This document shows, one piece after another, positions 15,878 to 23,332 of a stretch of DNA of 39,255 nucleotides. This stretch comes from Bacillota bacterium (GTDB taxonomy: Bacteria > Bacillota > Clostridia > Acetivibrionales > DTU013). How positions within the stretch are numbered: position 1 is the stretch's first letter; each line of letters begins with the position of its first letter. The DNA lies in the NCBI GenBank assembly GCA_023415815.1, contig JAEZJL010000331.1:1-39255 (forward strand), in the 5' to 3' direction. Under the pieces are notes generated by a model. It was not told the DNA's origin, ran no database searches, and saw nothing but the letters and a program-made list of their open reading frames with translations. A program made the position numbers and the translations under genes.

Positions 15878-16708
15878 TTGCGCTTTAGAATCTATCATGC
15901 GACTAATATATTCAAGTATTTACTGATGACTGCAATAGCGATAGCCACCTTATTTCCGTTTTTATGGATGTTTTTAACTTCCTTGAAGCAGAATGAAGAA
16001 GTAATGGCCCATCCTACCCAGCTGTTTTCATCAAACCCTACCTTTACTTCATATATCAATATCTGGTCGGAGGTTCCGTTTGCCAGGTTCTTTCTCAATT
16101 CGGTAATCTTTGCGAGCAGCGTCGTCATCATTGCGCTCATGTTCAATTCGATGGCCGGCTATGCGTTCGCCAGGCTCCGGTTTAGAGGAAGACATGCGTT
16201 GTTCATTATAACGCTCTGCACAATGATGATTCCGTTTCAGGTGATTATGGTTCCTTTATTTCTTCTGGTATCCAAAATGGGTATCATGGGTACTTACGCA
16301 GGCCTGATCCTGCCGCGCGCGGCGGATGCGTTCGGGATATTCATGATGAGGCAGTTCTTTCTGACCTTGCCCAGGGATCTGGAGGAAGCCGGGAGAATAG
16401 ACGGGCTTACCGAATTCGGAATTTTTTATCGCATCATGCTGCCTTTGTGCAAGGCTCCGTTTTTTACGCTGGGTTTATTCATTTTTATGGGGAATTGGAA
16501 CGACCTGCTTTATCCCATGCTGTTTACGAATTCCGAGGAAATGAGGCCTATTCAGGCGGCGATAGCCGTGTTTTCCGGCAAATATTCCACAGACTATAAG
16601 TTTATGATGACAGGGCTGTTTATTGCGTCCGTCCCGACCATACTTGCCTATTTATTTACCCAGAAATATTTTATCAGGAGTATTGCAATATCAGGCTTAA
16701 AAGCTTAA
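15878..16708 (+). CDS. ABC sugar transporter permease (MalG type)
   Basis: The 276-residue protein is the second permease, with six membrane helices and the EAA loop LEEAGRIDGLTEFGIFYRIMLP. I favour the TTG at 15878, which has AAGGGGGG 7 bases ahead; ATG 15851, in frame, has no ribosome binding site and would add nine residues to the N terminus. It pairs with the preceding permease to form the channel. The GH2 gene starts 41 bases after its stop codon, so the importer and enzymes are probably one transcript. Confidence 0.92.
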   Translation: MRFRIYHATNIFKYLLMTAIAIATLFPFLWMFLTSLKQNEEVMAHPTQLFSSNPTFTSYINIWSEVPFARFFLNSVIFASSVVIIALMFNSMAGYAFARLRFRGRHALFIITLCTMMIPFQVIMVPLFLLVSKMGIMGTYAGLILPRAADAFGIFMMRQFFLTLPRDLEEAGRIDGLTEFGIFYRIMLPLCKAPFFTLGLFIFMGNWNDLLYPMLFTNSEEMRPIQAAIAVFSGKYSTDYKFMMTGLFIASVPTILAYLFTQKYFIRSIAISGLKA

Positions 16709-16749
16709 TTTCACTATTAATTCCACAAACGAAGGAGTATGCCATAAAT

Positions 16750-18507
16750 ATGGGACATGTGCATATAAAAGATTATCCGAGGCCGCAGTTTATCCGCCAA
16801 GAGTGGATTAACCTTAACGGAAGATGGGAATTTGCCTTTGATGACCGGCATATAGGCGTTTCATCCAAATGGTTTGAGGACATGCCGGACACAATGCCGA
16901 TTGAGGTTCCTTTCACCTATGAAACCAAGGACAGCGGGATCGGCGAGGAGCGGTTTCATTCCTGCGTGTGGTACCGGCGCAGCGTAACCATACCTCAGGG
17001 AGTTGAGAAAAAGAACACTATTCTTCATTTTCAAGGCGCCGATTATAAAACGCGGGTCTGGGTAAACGGACAATATATCGGACAGCATGAAGGAGGCTAT
17101 GCGGCATTTTCTTTTGACATTACGGATTCGGTCTGCTTTAACGATGAAAATAAAATAACTGTTTGTATAGAGGACAGTAATAGCGGGCTGCAGCCAAGAG
17201 GCAAGCAAAGATGGGTTAAGGACAGTTTCGGCTGCTGGTATGTACAAACGACAGGAATATGGAAAACAGTGTGGCTGGAGTATGCTGACGAGATACATAT
17301 CCGCTCGGTAAAAACGACTCCGGATATCGATACGGACACAATCCGTTTTGAATTTGATCTGTGCGGTATCAAAGAATTTGAAGGGCTTTCGATCGAAACG
17401 GATATCACTTTTGAGGATCAACCGATAAAAAAATGCGAAGTATCCGTCGGGCGCTCCGATTGTACGCTTGATATCTCTCTTAGAAACGATGCGGTGGATG
17501 AGTGGAAAATTAAATACTGGCGTCCCGACCAACCCAATATATACGACGTCAGATTCGTGCTGAAGAGGAATGAAAAGCCGCTGGACACGGTTTATTCATA
17601 TTTTGGCATGAGAAAGGTATCCATTGAGAATGGTAAAGTGCTGCTGAATAATAAACCGATTTATCAGCGGCTTATACTGGATCAGGGGTATTGGAAGGAT
17701 TCGCATATGACGCCCCGCTCGGAAGAAGCGTTGATCGAAGATATAGAGATGACGATCAAAATGGGGTTTAACGGCGTGCGGAAGCACCAGAAGACAGAGG
17801 ATGCCCGCTTTTTATACTGGTGCGACAGGAAAGGACTGCTTGTCTGGCTGGAAATGGCGGCTTTTTATGAATTCCAGGATAGTGCGGTTTCACAATTTAC
17901 CTGCGAATGGACGCAAATCGTGAAACAAAACTATAATCATCCATGTGTCGTGACCTGGGTACCCTTTAACGAGTCGTGGGGAATCCCGAATATTATGGTC
18001 AGCAGGAGACAACAGCAATTTACCGAGGCGATCTACCATTTGACAAAGTCGATTGACCCGATTCGCCCTGTCATCGTCAATGACGGCTGGGAGCATACGG
18101 TTTCGGACATCATTACGTTACACGACTATGAGGCGCAAGCCGACTTATTCCTGAAACGTTATTCGGATAAGGAAAAACTGATGGGCAATGAAATTGCGCA
18201 TAACCAAAACCGGTATCCGTTTGCCAGGGGATATGGTTACAAGGGACAGCCGATCTTAATCAGCGAGTACGGGGGGATCGCTTTTGAATGTGAAGACGGA
18301 TGGGGCTACGGATACCAGGTCAAGACAGAGGAGGAGTTTCTTCAACGCTATCGCAGTATCACATACGCGATTAAAAGTCTTGATTTTATTTGCGGATATT
18401 GCTATACGCAGCTAACGGACATACAGCAGGAGGTTAACGGCCTTTTAACGGCTGAGAGAAAACCGAAGGTTGATCCCGAAAGGATTAAACAAATTAATAT
18501 GGCGTGA
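16750..18507 (+). CDS. Glycoside hydrolase family 2 enzyme
   Basis: The 585-residue enzyme has the GH2 order: an N-terminal jelly-roll sugar-binding domain (about 10-180, LNGRWEFAFDD, VWYRRSV, GYAAFSFDIT), an immunoglobulin-like domain (about 185-290), and the catalytic TIM barrel. The acid/base is Glu408 in FNESWG and the nucleophile Glu506 in ISEYGG, both by family analogy. There is no signal peptide, so it works inside the cell on imported oligosaccharides. GH2 covers beta-galactosidase, beta-glucuronidase, beta-mannosidase and arabinofuranosidases, and the sequence alone does not decide between them. At 585 residues it is close in size to beta-glucuronidases and short relative to LacZ. 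Its neighbours suggest a plant arabinose- or galactose-containing glycan. Confidence 0.92.
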   Translation: MGHVHIKDYPRPQFIRQEWINLNGRWEFAFDDRHIGVSSKWFEDMPDTMPIEVPFTYETKDSGIGEERFHSCVWYRRSVTIPQGVEKKNTILHFQGADYKTRVWVNGQYIGQHEGGYAAFSFDITDSVCFNDENKITVCIEDSNSGLQPRGKQRWVKDSFGCWYVQTTGIWKTVWLEYADEIHIRSVKTTPDIDTDTIRFEFDLCGIKEFEGLSIETDITFEDQPIKKCEVSVGRSDCTLDISLRNDAVDEWKIKYWRPDQPNIYDVRFVLKRNEKPLDTVYSYFGMRKVSIENGKVLLNNKPIYQRLILDQGYWKDSHMTPRSEEALIEDIEMTIKMGFNGVRKHQKTEDARFLYWCDRKGLLVWLEMAAFYEFQDSAVSQFTCEWTQIVKQNYNHPCVVTWVPFNESWGIPNIMVSRRQQQFTEAIYHLTKSIDPIRPVIVNDGWEHTVSDIITLHDYEAQADLFLKRYSDKEKLMGNEIAHNQNRYPFARGYGYKGQPILISEYGGIAFECEDGWGYGYQVKTEEEFLQRYRSITYAIKSLDFICGYCYTQLTDIQQEVNGLLTAERKPKVDPERIKQINMA

Positions 18508-18544
18508 ATGTCTTTAAATATACTGAGAGGATGGAAATGATAGC

Positions 18545-19600
18545 ATGAAAGCATTGAAGCTCAATTGGGATTCACCGGTACTGATTCATAATATTCCCCC
18601 TATGGATTTTAAACTGCTCACGGATAATCGCGAGCCCGGATTGTTTGGCTCGGAATATCCCCGAATGACGGGACTTTCAGACGGGAGCCGGATAATCGTA
18701 TATACCTTGTCGGATAATCCGGGCTATGGCACGGAGCCGTCCGGCGGGAAAAGACTGGAGTTTGCCCTGAGTGAGGACGGCGGCCGAAAATGGTCCGTTT
18801 TGTCAAGGCTGTCGGACGAAGGGCGCGATCTGGATAACGGGCAGATTATTGAGCTGTCGGATGGCACTTTACTGATGGCATGCAGGTCGGTTATCTGGCA
18901 GCAATCATACAGGCTTGACGTATATGAGAGCCGTGACAAAGGAAGGACGTGGGATTACCGGAGTACGGTTGACGAAAACCATGGCGCCCCGGGCGCTTTG
19001 GGACATCCGGATAAAGGCGTGTACGAACCGCATTTTTATTTTTTACCGGATGGCCGCCTTTCTGTCATGTATGCGAACGAAATCCATGTAACCGAAGACA
19101 CACCCTACAGTCAGATTATTTCACAGAGAATCAGCACAGACGGAGGACTAAGCTGGGGCAAAGAGATCTGGGTTGCATGGGATCCGCACGACCCGGCTGC
19201 CCGTCCCGGTATGCCGGTATGGGATCGGATGCAGGACGGGCGATATATTGTGGTCTTTGAGGTGTGCGCGACACACGGCAGCAATGTATATTATAAGATT
19301 TCTGCCGACGGCTGCACCTGGGAGCCCGGAATAGGCAGAGCGATAGTCGGCCAATACGGGGGGCCTTATGTTGTGTCGTTATCCGATGGCGGACTGCTTG
19401 TCAGCTCAAATTCCGGCCATTTGTCATATAGCGATGATTCCGGCCAAAACTGGCTTTTGATGGAGAAAGCCGCTTTTCCGTATCATCTGTGGTCAAGCGT
19501 CTATCAGACAGGCGAGCGGGAGATAGCTGTTCTCAATTCAATGTGCCGCAGGGAGGGAGGTCATCATATACAGATCCGTTTCGCCGATATTGTTGAATAA
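18545..19600 (+). CDS. Asp-box beta-propeller glycosidase, GH93-like or sialidase-like
   Basis: The 351-residue protein carries five Asp-box repeats (SEDGGRKW at 76, SRDKGRTW at 129, STDGGLSW at 197, SADGCTW at 253, SDDSGQNW at 296), the mark of the six-bladed sialidase-fold propeller. Both GH33 sialidases and GH93 exo-arabinanases have this fold. GH93 uses two glutamates, and candidates here are Glu161 in YEPHF and Glu239 in VFEV, 78 residues apart, close to the spacing I recall for the characterised fungal GH93 enzyme. With GH127 next door, a GH93-like exo-arabinanase is the better fit than a sialidase, but this is inference. No signal peptide is present, so it acts in the cytoplasm on imported chains. 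Confidence 0.75.
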   Translation: MKALKLNWDSPVLIHNIPPMDFKLLTDNREPGLFGSEYPRMTGLSDGSRIIVYTLSDNPGYGTEPSGGKRLEFALSEDGGRKWSVLSRLSDEGRDLDNGQIIELSDGTLLMACRSVIWQQSYRLDVYESRDKGRTWDYRSTVDENHGAPGALGHPDKGVYEPHFYFLPDGRLSVMYANEIHVTEDTPYSQIISQRISTDGGLSWGKEIWVAWDPHDPAARPGMPVWDRMQDGRYIVVFEVCATHGSNVYYKISADGCTWEPGIGRAIVGQYGGPYVVSLSDGGLLVSSNSGHLSYSDDSGQNWLLMEKAAFPYHLWSSVYQTGEREIAVLNSMCRREGGHHIQIRFADIVE

Positions 19601-19645
19601 ATGCACTGCGAAGGATAGAAAAATATATTATGAAAGGACAGAGCC

Positions 19646-21442
19646 ATGTCTGATAAACGTCAGGGACTTATCGGAATCCCTTTTACAAGAGTAAAAATAT
19701 TTGACGGTTTCTGGTCTCCAAGGATTGATAATCATCAGGAATCAATCATTAAGGCTTGTCTTGACAAGTGCAGGGAGACAGGGAGAATATCAAATTTTGA
19801 TAAAGCTGCAGGGTTAACGGACGGTGAATTTGAGGGCAACTACTTTAACGATTCGGATGTTTACAAGCTGGTGGAAGGTATTGCATACTCGCTGTTCCAC
19901 AACCCTAATGACAGGCTGGAACAAGAAACGGACGGGATTATTGACAGGATAGCGGCGGCGCAGCAAGCGGACGGCTATCTGGATACTTATTTTATTCTGA
20001 CTGCTCCGGATAAAAAGTGGACGGATATGGAAAAGCATGAGGATTACTGTGCAGGCCACCTGATTGAGGCGGCTGTGGAATATTATAAAGCGACGGGAAA
20101 AGGTAAGCTTCTCGAGGTCGCACGCAAGCTGGCGGACCACATCGATAATATTTTCGGCGAAGGAAAACGCCATTGGGTGACCGGACATCAGGAGCTGGAA
20201 CTGGCGCTTGTAAAGCTGTACCATATAACAAATGAAACGTGCTATTTAAAGCTTGCAAACTGGTTTCTTGAAGAGAGAGGCCACGGGTATGGCAAGGGAG
20301 TAATATGGGGAAAAGAAGAATGGGGTACACGGTATTGTCAGGATGATAAACCGATTTACGAAATGTCGGATGTCAAAGGTCACGCCGTACGGGCTATGTA
20401 TCTGTATACTGCGGTTGCGGATGTTGCTGCCGTTACGGAAAACCAGGGGTATATCGACGCTTTAAACAGGCTATGGGATAGCGTTGTTAACAGAAACATG
20501 TATATTACCGGCGGTATCGGCTCTACTAAAAATAATGAGGGCTTTACTTCGGATTATGATTTGCCGAATAGCTCAGCATATTGTGAAACCTGTGCTTCCG
20601 TAGGCATGGTATATTGGAATCACAGGATGAACCTTCTGAATGGCGATAGTATTTATGCGGACATACTTGAAAGATCCCTTTATAACGGAGTTTTATCCGG
20701 CGTTTCGCTGGACGGCGGCAAATTCTTTTATGTAAATCCGCTGGAATCGGACGGATCCCATCACCGTCAGGAGTGGTATGACTGTTCCTGCTGCCCCACG
20801 CAGATAGCAAGGTTTATACCCTCCGTAGGAAATTATATATACGCGGCTTCGGATGATACTATTTACATTAATCTTTTTATATCAAGCGAGGTTGAAATTC
20901 CTTTGGAAGCAGGAAGCGTAAAGTTAATTCAAATGACGGAGTATCCGTGGAAGGGCGCTGTAAATATTACTCTGAAACCGCAGAATGCCCAAAAATTCGC
21001 TGTAAAGCTGCGTTATCCGGGGTGGTGCAAAAAGGTTTCCATCAAGTTAAATAATGAATCCTTAAATGACCTCCCGTTATCGCACGGCTATTTAAAAATA
21101 GAAAAGGAATGGAAAGACGGAGATACCATAACAGCAGATTTTTCAATGCCTGCCGGGATAGTGCATTCGGACCCCCGTGTCGCGGAAAATACCGGTAAGG
21201 CTGCTTTACAAAGAGGACCGCTTGTTTATTGCTTTGAAGAGGCGGACAATATCGATACGTTTCATAAACTTGAATTACATCCGGATATGGAATTTACCCT
21301 TGATGACGCCTCTAATCTTTTATCCGGCGCAACTGTAATAAAGACGGAAAACGGTCACGAAAAATACACGGCTGTTCCATATTATACATGGGATAACAGG
21401 AAGCCCGGAGGCATGAAAGTCTGGATTAAAGAAAACAGATGA
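19646..21442 (+). CDS. GH127-type beta-L-arabinofuranosidase (DUF1680)
   Basis: The 598-residue enzyme matches the GH127 (old DUF1680) family, whose type enzyme HypBA1 from Bifidobacterium removes beta-L-arabinofuranose by a zinc-bound cysteine nucleophile. The key residues are visible: Glu314 and Cys316 in YCETCAS and the Cys382-Cys383 pair in CSCCP, which match the zinc ligands Glu338, Cys340, Cys417 and Cys418 of HypBA1. Cys382 would be the nucleophile and Glu298 the acid/base. The N-terminal part is an (alpha/alpha)6 barrel and the C-terminal third is beta-rich. No signal peptide is seen. GH146 is a close relative and cannot be excluded. It is the last gene of the operon. Confidence 0.92.
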   Translation: MSDKRQGLIGIPFTRVKIFDGFWSPRIDNHQESIIKACLDKCRETGRISNFDKAAGLTDGEFEGNYFNDSDVYKLVEGIAYSLFHNPNDRLEQETDGIIDRIAAAQQADGYLDTYFILTAPDKKWTDMEKHEDYCAGHLIEAAVEYYKATGKGKLLEVARKLADHIDNIFGEGKRHWVTGHQELELALVKLYHITNETCYLKLANWFLEERGHGYGKGVIWGKEEWGTRYCQDDKPIYEMSDVKGHAVRAMYLYTAVADVAAVTENQGYIDALNRLWDSVVNRNMYITGGIGSTKNNEGFTSDYDLPNSSAYCETCASVGMVYWNHRMNLLNGDSIYADILERSLYNGVLSGVSLDGGKFFYVNPLESDGSHHRQEWYDCSCCPTQIARFIPSVGNYIYAASDDTIYINLFISSEVEIPLEAGSVKLIQMTEYPWKGAVNITLKPQNAQKFAVKLRYPGWCKKVSIKLNNESLNDLPLSHGYLKIEKEWKDGDTITADFSMPAGIVHSDPRVAENTGKAALQRGPLVYCFEEADNIDTFHKLELHPDMEFTLDDASNLLSGATVIKTENGHEKYTAVPYYTWDNRKPGGMKVWIKENR

Positions 21443-21485
21443 CGGCGCCCTGCGGAGCATAAAGTGATTCTTAACGGACAACAAG

Positions 21486-21526
21486 CGGAAAGTTCCCGAA
21501 GTTTCAATGCTTTCGAGAGCTTTCCG
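21486..21526. terminator. Probable bidirectional terminator
   Basis: CGGAAAG (21486-21492) pairs with CTTTCCG (21520-21526), and the inner bases continue an imperfect stem (CCGAAG with CTTTCG) around TTTCAATG. It lies between the convergent GH127 and aspartate kinase genes. The T-tract after it is broken, so strength is uncertain. Confidence 0.5.
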
Positions 21527-21589
21527 TCTGTTTGGCTGTAAAACCCGGGTTAAAGCATATCGTGAAGTCTTTTTATATCGCTCAGTTGC

Positions 21590-22942
21590 CTATTTCCCGA
21601 AGAATTCATTGTACAGCGCCCTCACGGCGTTGACGCTGTCGGGGGCCTTTACCCCGAAAACGATGCTGACCTCGGAAGCGCCCTGATTGATCATTTCAAT
21701 ATTGATGGAAGAGCCCGCAAACGCTTCCGTCGCCCTTGACGCTATGCCTACCGTATGCTGCATGCCTTCGCCTACGATCATTACCAGGGCGAGGTCGTGC
21801 TGCACATAGATGTCGTCTACCAGCATTTCGGTTTTTATGCGGCTGACGATACGCTCCTCCTTGACGCTGTCGAGCTGGCTTTGCTTCAGGATGACGGACA
21901 GGTTGTCTATCCCTGAGGGGATATGTTCGTAGGACAAGTGTTCCTCTTCAAGAATATGCAATATCTTGCGTCCGAAGCCAACCTCACGGTTCATCAGGTA
22001 TTTGCTCATGTAGATGCAGCAGAAGCCGGAATCGCTTGCTATGCCCACCACGGGACGGGTTATGCTGCTCCGGCTTTTCAGAATGGTGGTGCCGGGCGCG
22101 TCGGGGTTGTTTGTGTTCTTAATCCTGACGGGTATTCCTTTAATGAATACGGGTACCAGCGCTTCTTCGTGGAATACGCTGAAGCCTGCATACGAAAGCT
22201 CTCTCATTTCCCTGTATGTCAGCTCGTGTATGGGATATGGATTCGGCACGATATTTGGGTTGACGGAAAACACGCTGTCAACGTCTGTGAAATTCTCGTA
22301 CAGATCAGCTTCGACAGCCGCCGCAAGTATTGAGCCCGTTATGTCCGAGCCGCCTCTCGGCAGGGTGACCACGTCGCCGTCCGGGGAATAGCCGAAGAAG
22401 CCCGGAAATATTGAAATGCCGGGCGCATCCTTTAAAGCCCGAAGATTTTCATAGGATTGGGGAAGCACCTGCGCGTTTCCGAATTCATCGCTGAGCAGCA
22501 GCCCCGCGTCCTTCGGATTTATATAGCTCGCATCCGCTCCGGTGCTTTTCAGGTATTCGGCGACCAGCTTCGCGCAGTTGTCCTCGCCTGCTGCCTTCAG
22601 GCAATCCATGAATTTGTCCTTGTTTGAAATGTCGCCTTCAAGCCTGCTCTTCAGGTCCAGAGCGATGGAATCCGTTATCCTGTCCGACAGGCCCAGCTCC
22701 GATGCAATATCCGCAAACCTATTTACGAGCGCCGCCAGCTCTATGTCGGCCGTGCCATTCTCCAGCTTTGCCTTCGCACAGGCGATCAGCATGTCCGTGA
22801 CCTTCGTATCCTCTTTGCTGCGCTTCCCGGGAGCCGATACGACGACCAGCCTGCGCTCCGGGTCCGAGAGGACGATTTTACAGACCTTTTTTATCTGATC
22901 GGCGGAAGCCAGAGACGTCCCGCCAAATTTTGCAACTTTCAT
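21590..22942 (-). CDS. Aspartate kinase (monofunctional)
   Basis: The 450-residue enzyme phosphorylates L-aspartate, the first step to lysine, threonine, methionine and diaminopimelate. It opens with KFGGTSLAS (residues 4-12), has RGGSDITG for substrate and ATP binding, and TDVDSVFSVNP. Two ACT-type regulatory domains fill the C-terminal third (from about residue 300) and presumably bind a feedback amino acid. A single-function enzyme of this size is usual in Clostridia. I chose the second Met, at 22942, because GGAGG stands 8 bases ahead; the ATG 15 bases further out overlaps that site. It has its own promoter, and no other pathway gene is adjacent. The ThrE-type exporter in this window may handle a downstream product. 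Confidence 0.93.
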   Translation of the reverse strand: MKVAKFGGTSLASADQIKKVCKIVLSDPERRLVVVSAPGKRSKEDTKVTDMLIACAKAKLENGTADIELAALVNRFADIASELGLSDRITDSIALDLKSRLEGDISNKDKFMDCLKAAGEDNCAKLVAEYLKSTGADASYINPKDAGLLLSDEFGNAQVLPQSYENLRALKDAPGISIFPGFFGYSPDGDVVTLPRGGSDITGSILAAAVEADLYENFTDVDSVFSVNPNIVPNPYPIHELTYREMRELSYAGFSVFHEEALVPVFIKGIPVRIKNTNNPDAPGTTILKSRSSITRPVVGIASDSGFCCIYMSKYLMNREVGFGRKILHILEEEHLSYEHIPSGIDNLSVILKQSQLDSVKEERIVSRIKTEMLVDDIYVQHDLALVMIVGEGMQHTVGIASRATEAFAGSSINIEMINQGASEVSIVFGVKAPDSVNAVRALYNEFFGK

Positions 22943-23050
22943 TTTATTAACCTCCATTTTTTACATGCAGGCATCCATGGCGCATAACCGCGGCAATTTT
23001 CCGCGCACCTTTTGTTACCTGTATTCCACCCTGTTTACAATATGCAAATA

Positions 23051-23079
23051 TTATTACACTTGCGAAAAGGTTATGTCAA
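23051..23079 (-). promoter_or_regulatory. Promoter of the aspartate kinase gene
   Basis: On the minus strand TTGACA (23079-23074), a 17-base spacer and TAATAA (23056-23051) make a near-consensus sigma-A promoter. The leader of about 100 bases holds a GC-rich stem (GGTGC...GCGCC around CGCGG...CCGCG). It is too short and lacks the features of a lysine riboswitch or a T-box. Confidence 0.7.
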
Positions 23080-23131
23080 TAATTATTCTATAATTACAAT
23101 TTTAAATCCGCAAAATTGCGTAAGCGTATGT

Positions 23132-23172
23132 AGAACATTTGTTTGATTTTGAATGCAGGGGTGGTGTATAAT
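23132..23172 (+). promoter_or_regulatory. uvrB promoter with SOS box
   Basis: GAACATTTGTTTG (23133-23145) matches the LexA site GAAC-N4-GTTY and overlaps the -35 TTGATT (23143-23148). An 18-base spacer leads to TATAAT (23167-23172). This is the expected layout for a SOS-controlled repair gene. Confidence 0.7.
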
Positions 23173-23178
23173 AGGTGA

Positions 23179-23307
23179 GGGGACAGTTCTGCAAAGGACT
23201 GTGCCGAGAACTGTCCCCTTTTGACGCTAAAGCTGACCGGGACAGTTCTGCAAAGAACTGAGCCGGGAACTGTCCCCTTTTGACGCTGAGGTGCAGCGGG
23301 GGACAGG
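23179..23307 (+). repeat. Tandem hairpin leader of uvrB (59-bp units)
   Basis: Directly after the -10 come two similar units with a 59-bp period and a short third piece. Unit 1 is a 12-bp stem, GGGGACAGTTCT (23179-23190) with AGAACTGTCCCC (23207-23218), then TTTTGACGCT. Unit 2 is a 10-bp stem, GGGACAGTTC (23239-23248) with GAACTGTCCC (23267-23276), again followed by TTTTGACGCT. In unit 2 the left arm can also pair with a nearer GAACTG (23255-23260), so two structures compete. A last GGGGGACAG begins at 23299. Related sequence stands in front of uvrA. It may be an attenuator or a REP-like mobile palindrome. Confidence 0.75.
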
Positions 23308-23332
23308 TTGGGTTGTAAAACGGGAGGAGATT

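Noticed and set aside
22943..23044. Lysine riboswitch or T-box ahead of aspartate kinase
   Set aside because: The leader is only about 100 bases and has one GC-rich stem, without the long multi-stem aptamer or the T-box sequence.
23179..23307. CRISPR array
   Set aside because: Only two units, the repeats are palindromic over their full length, spacing is by similar and not unique sequence, and no cas gene is present.
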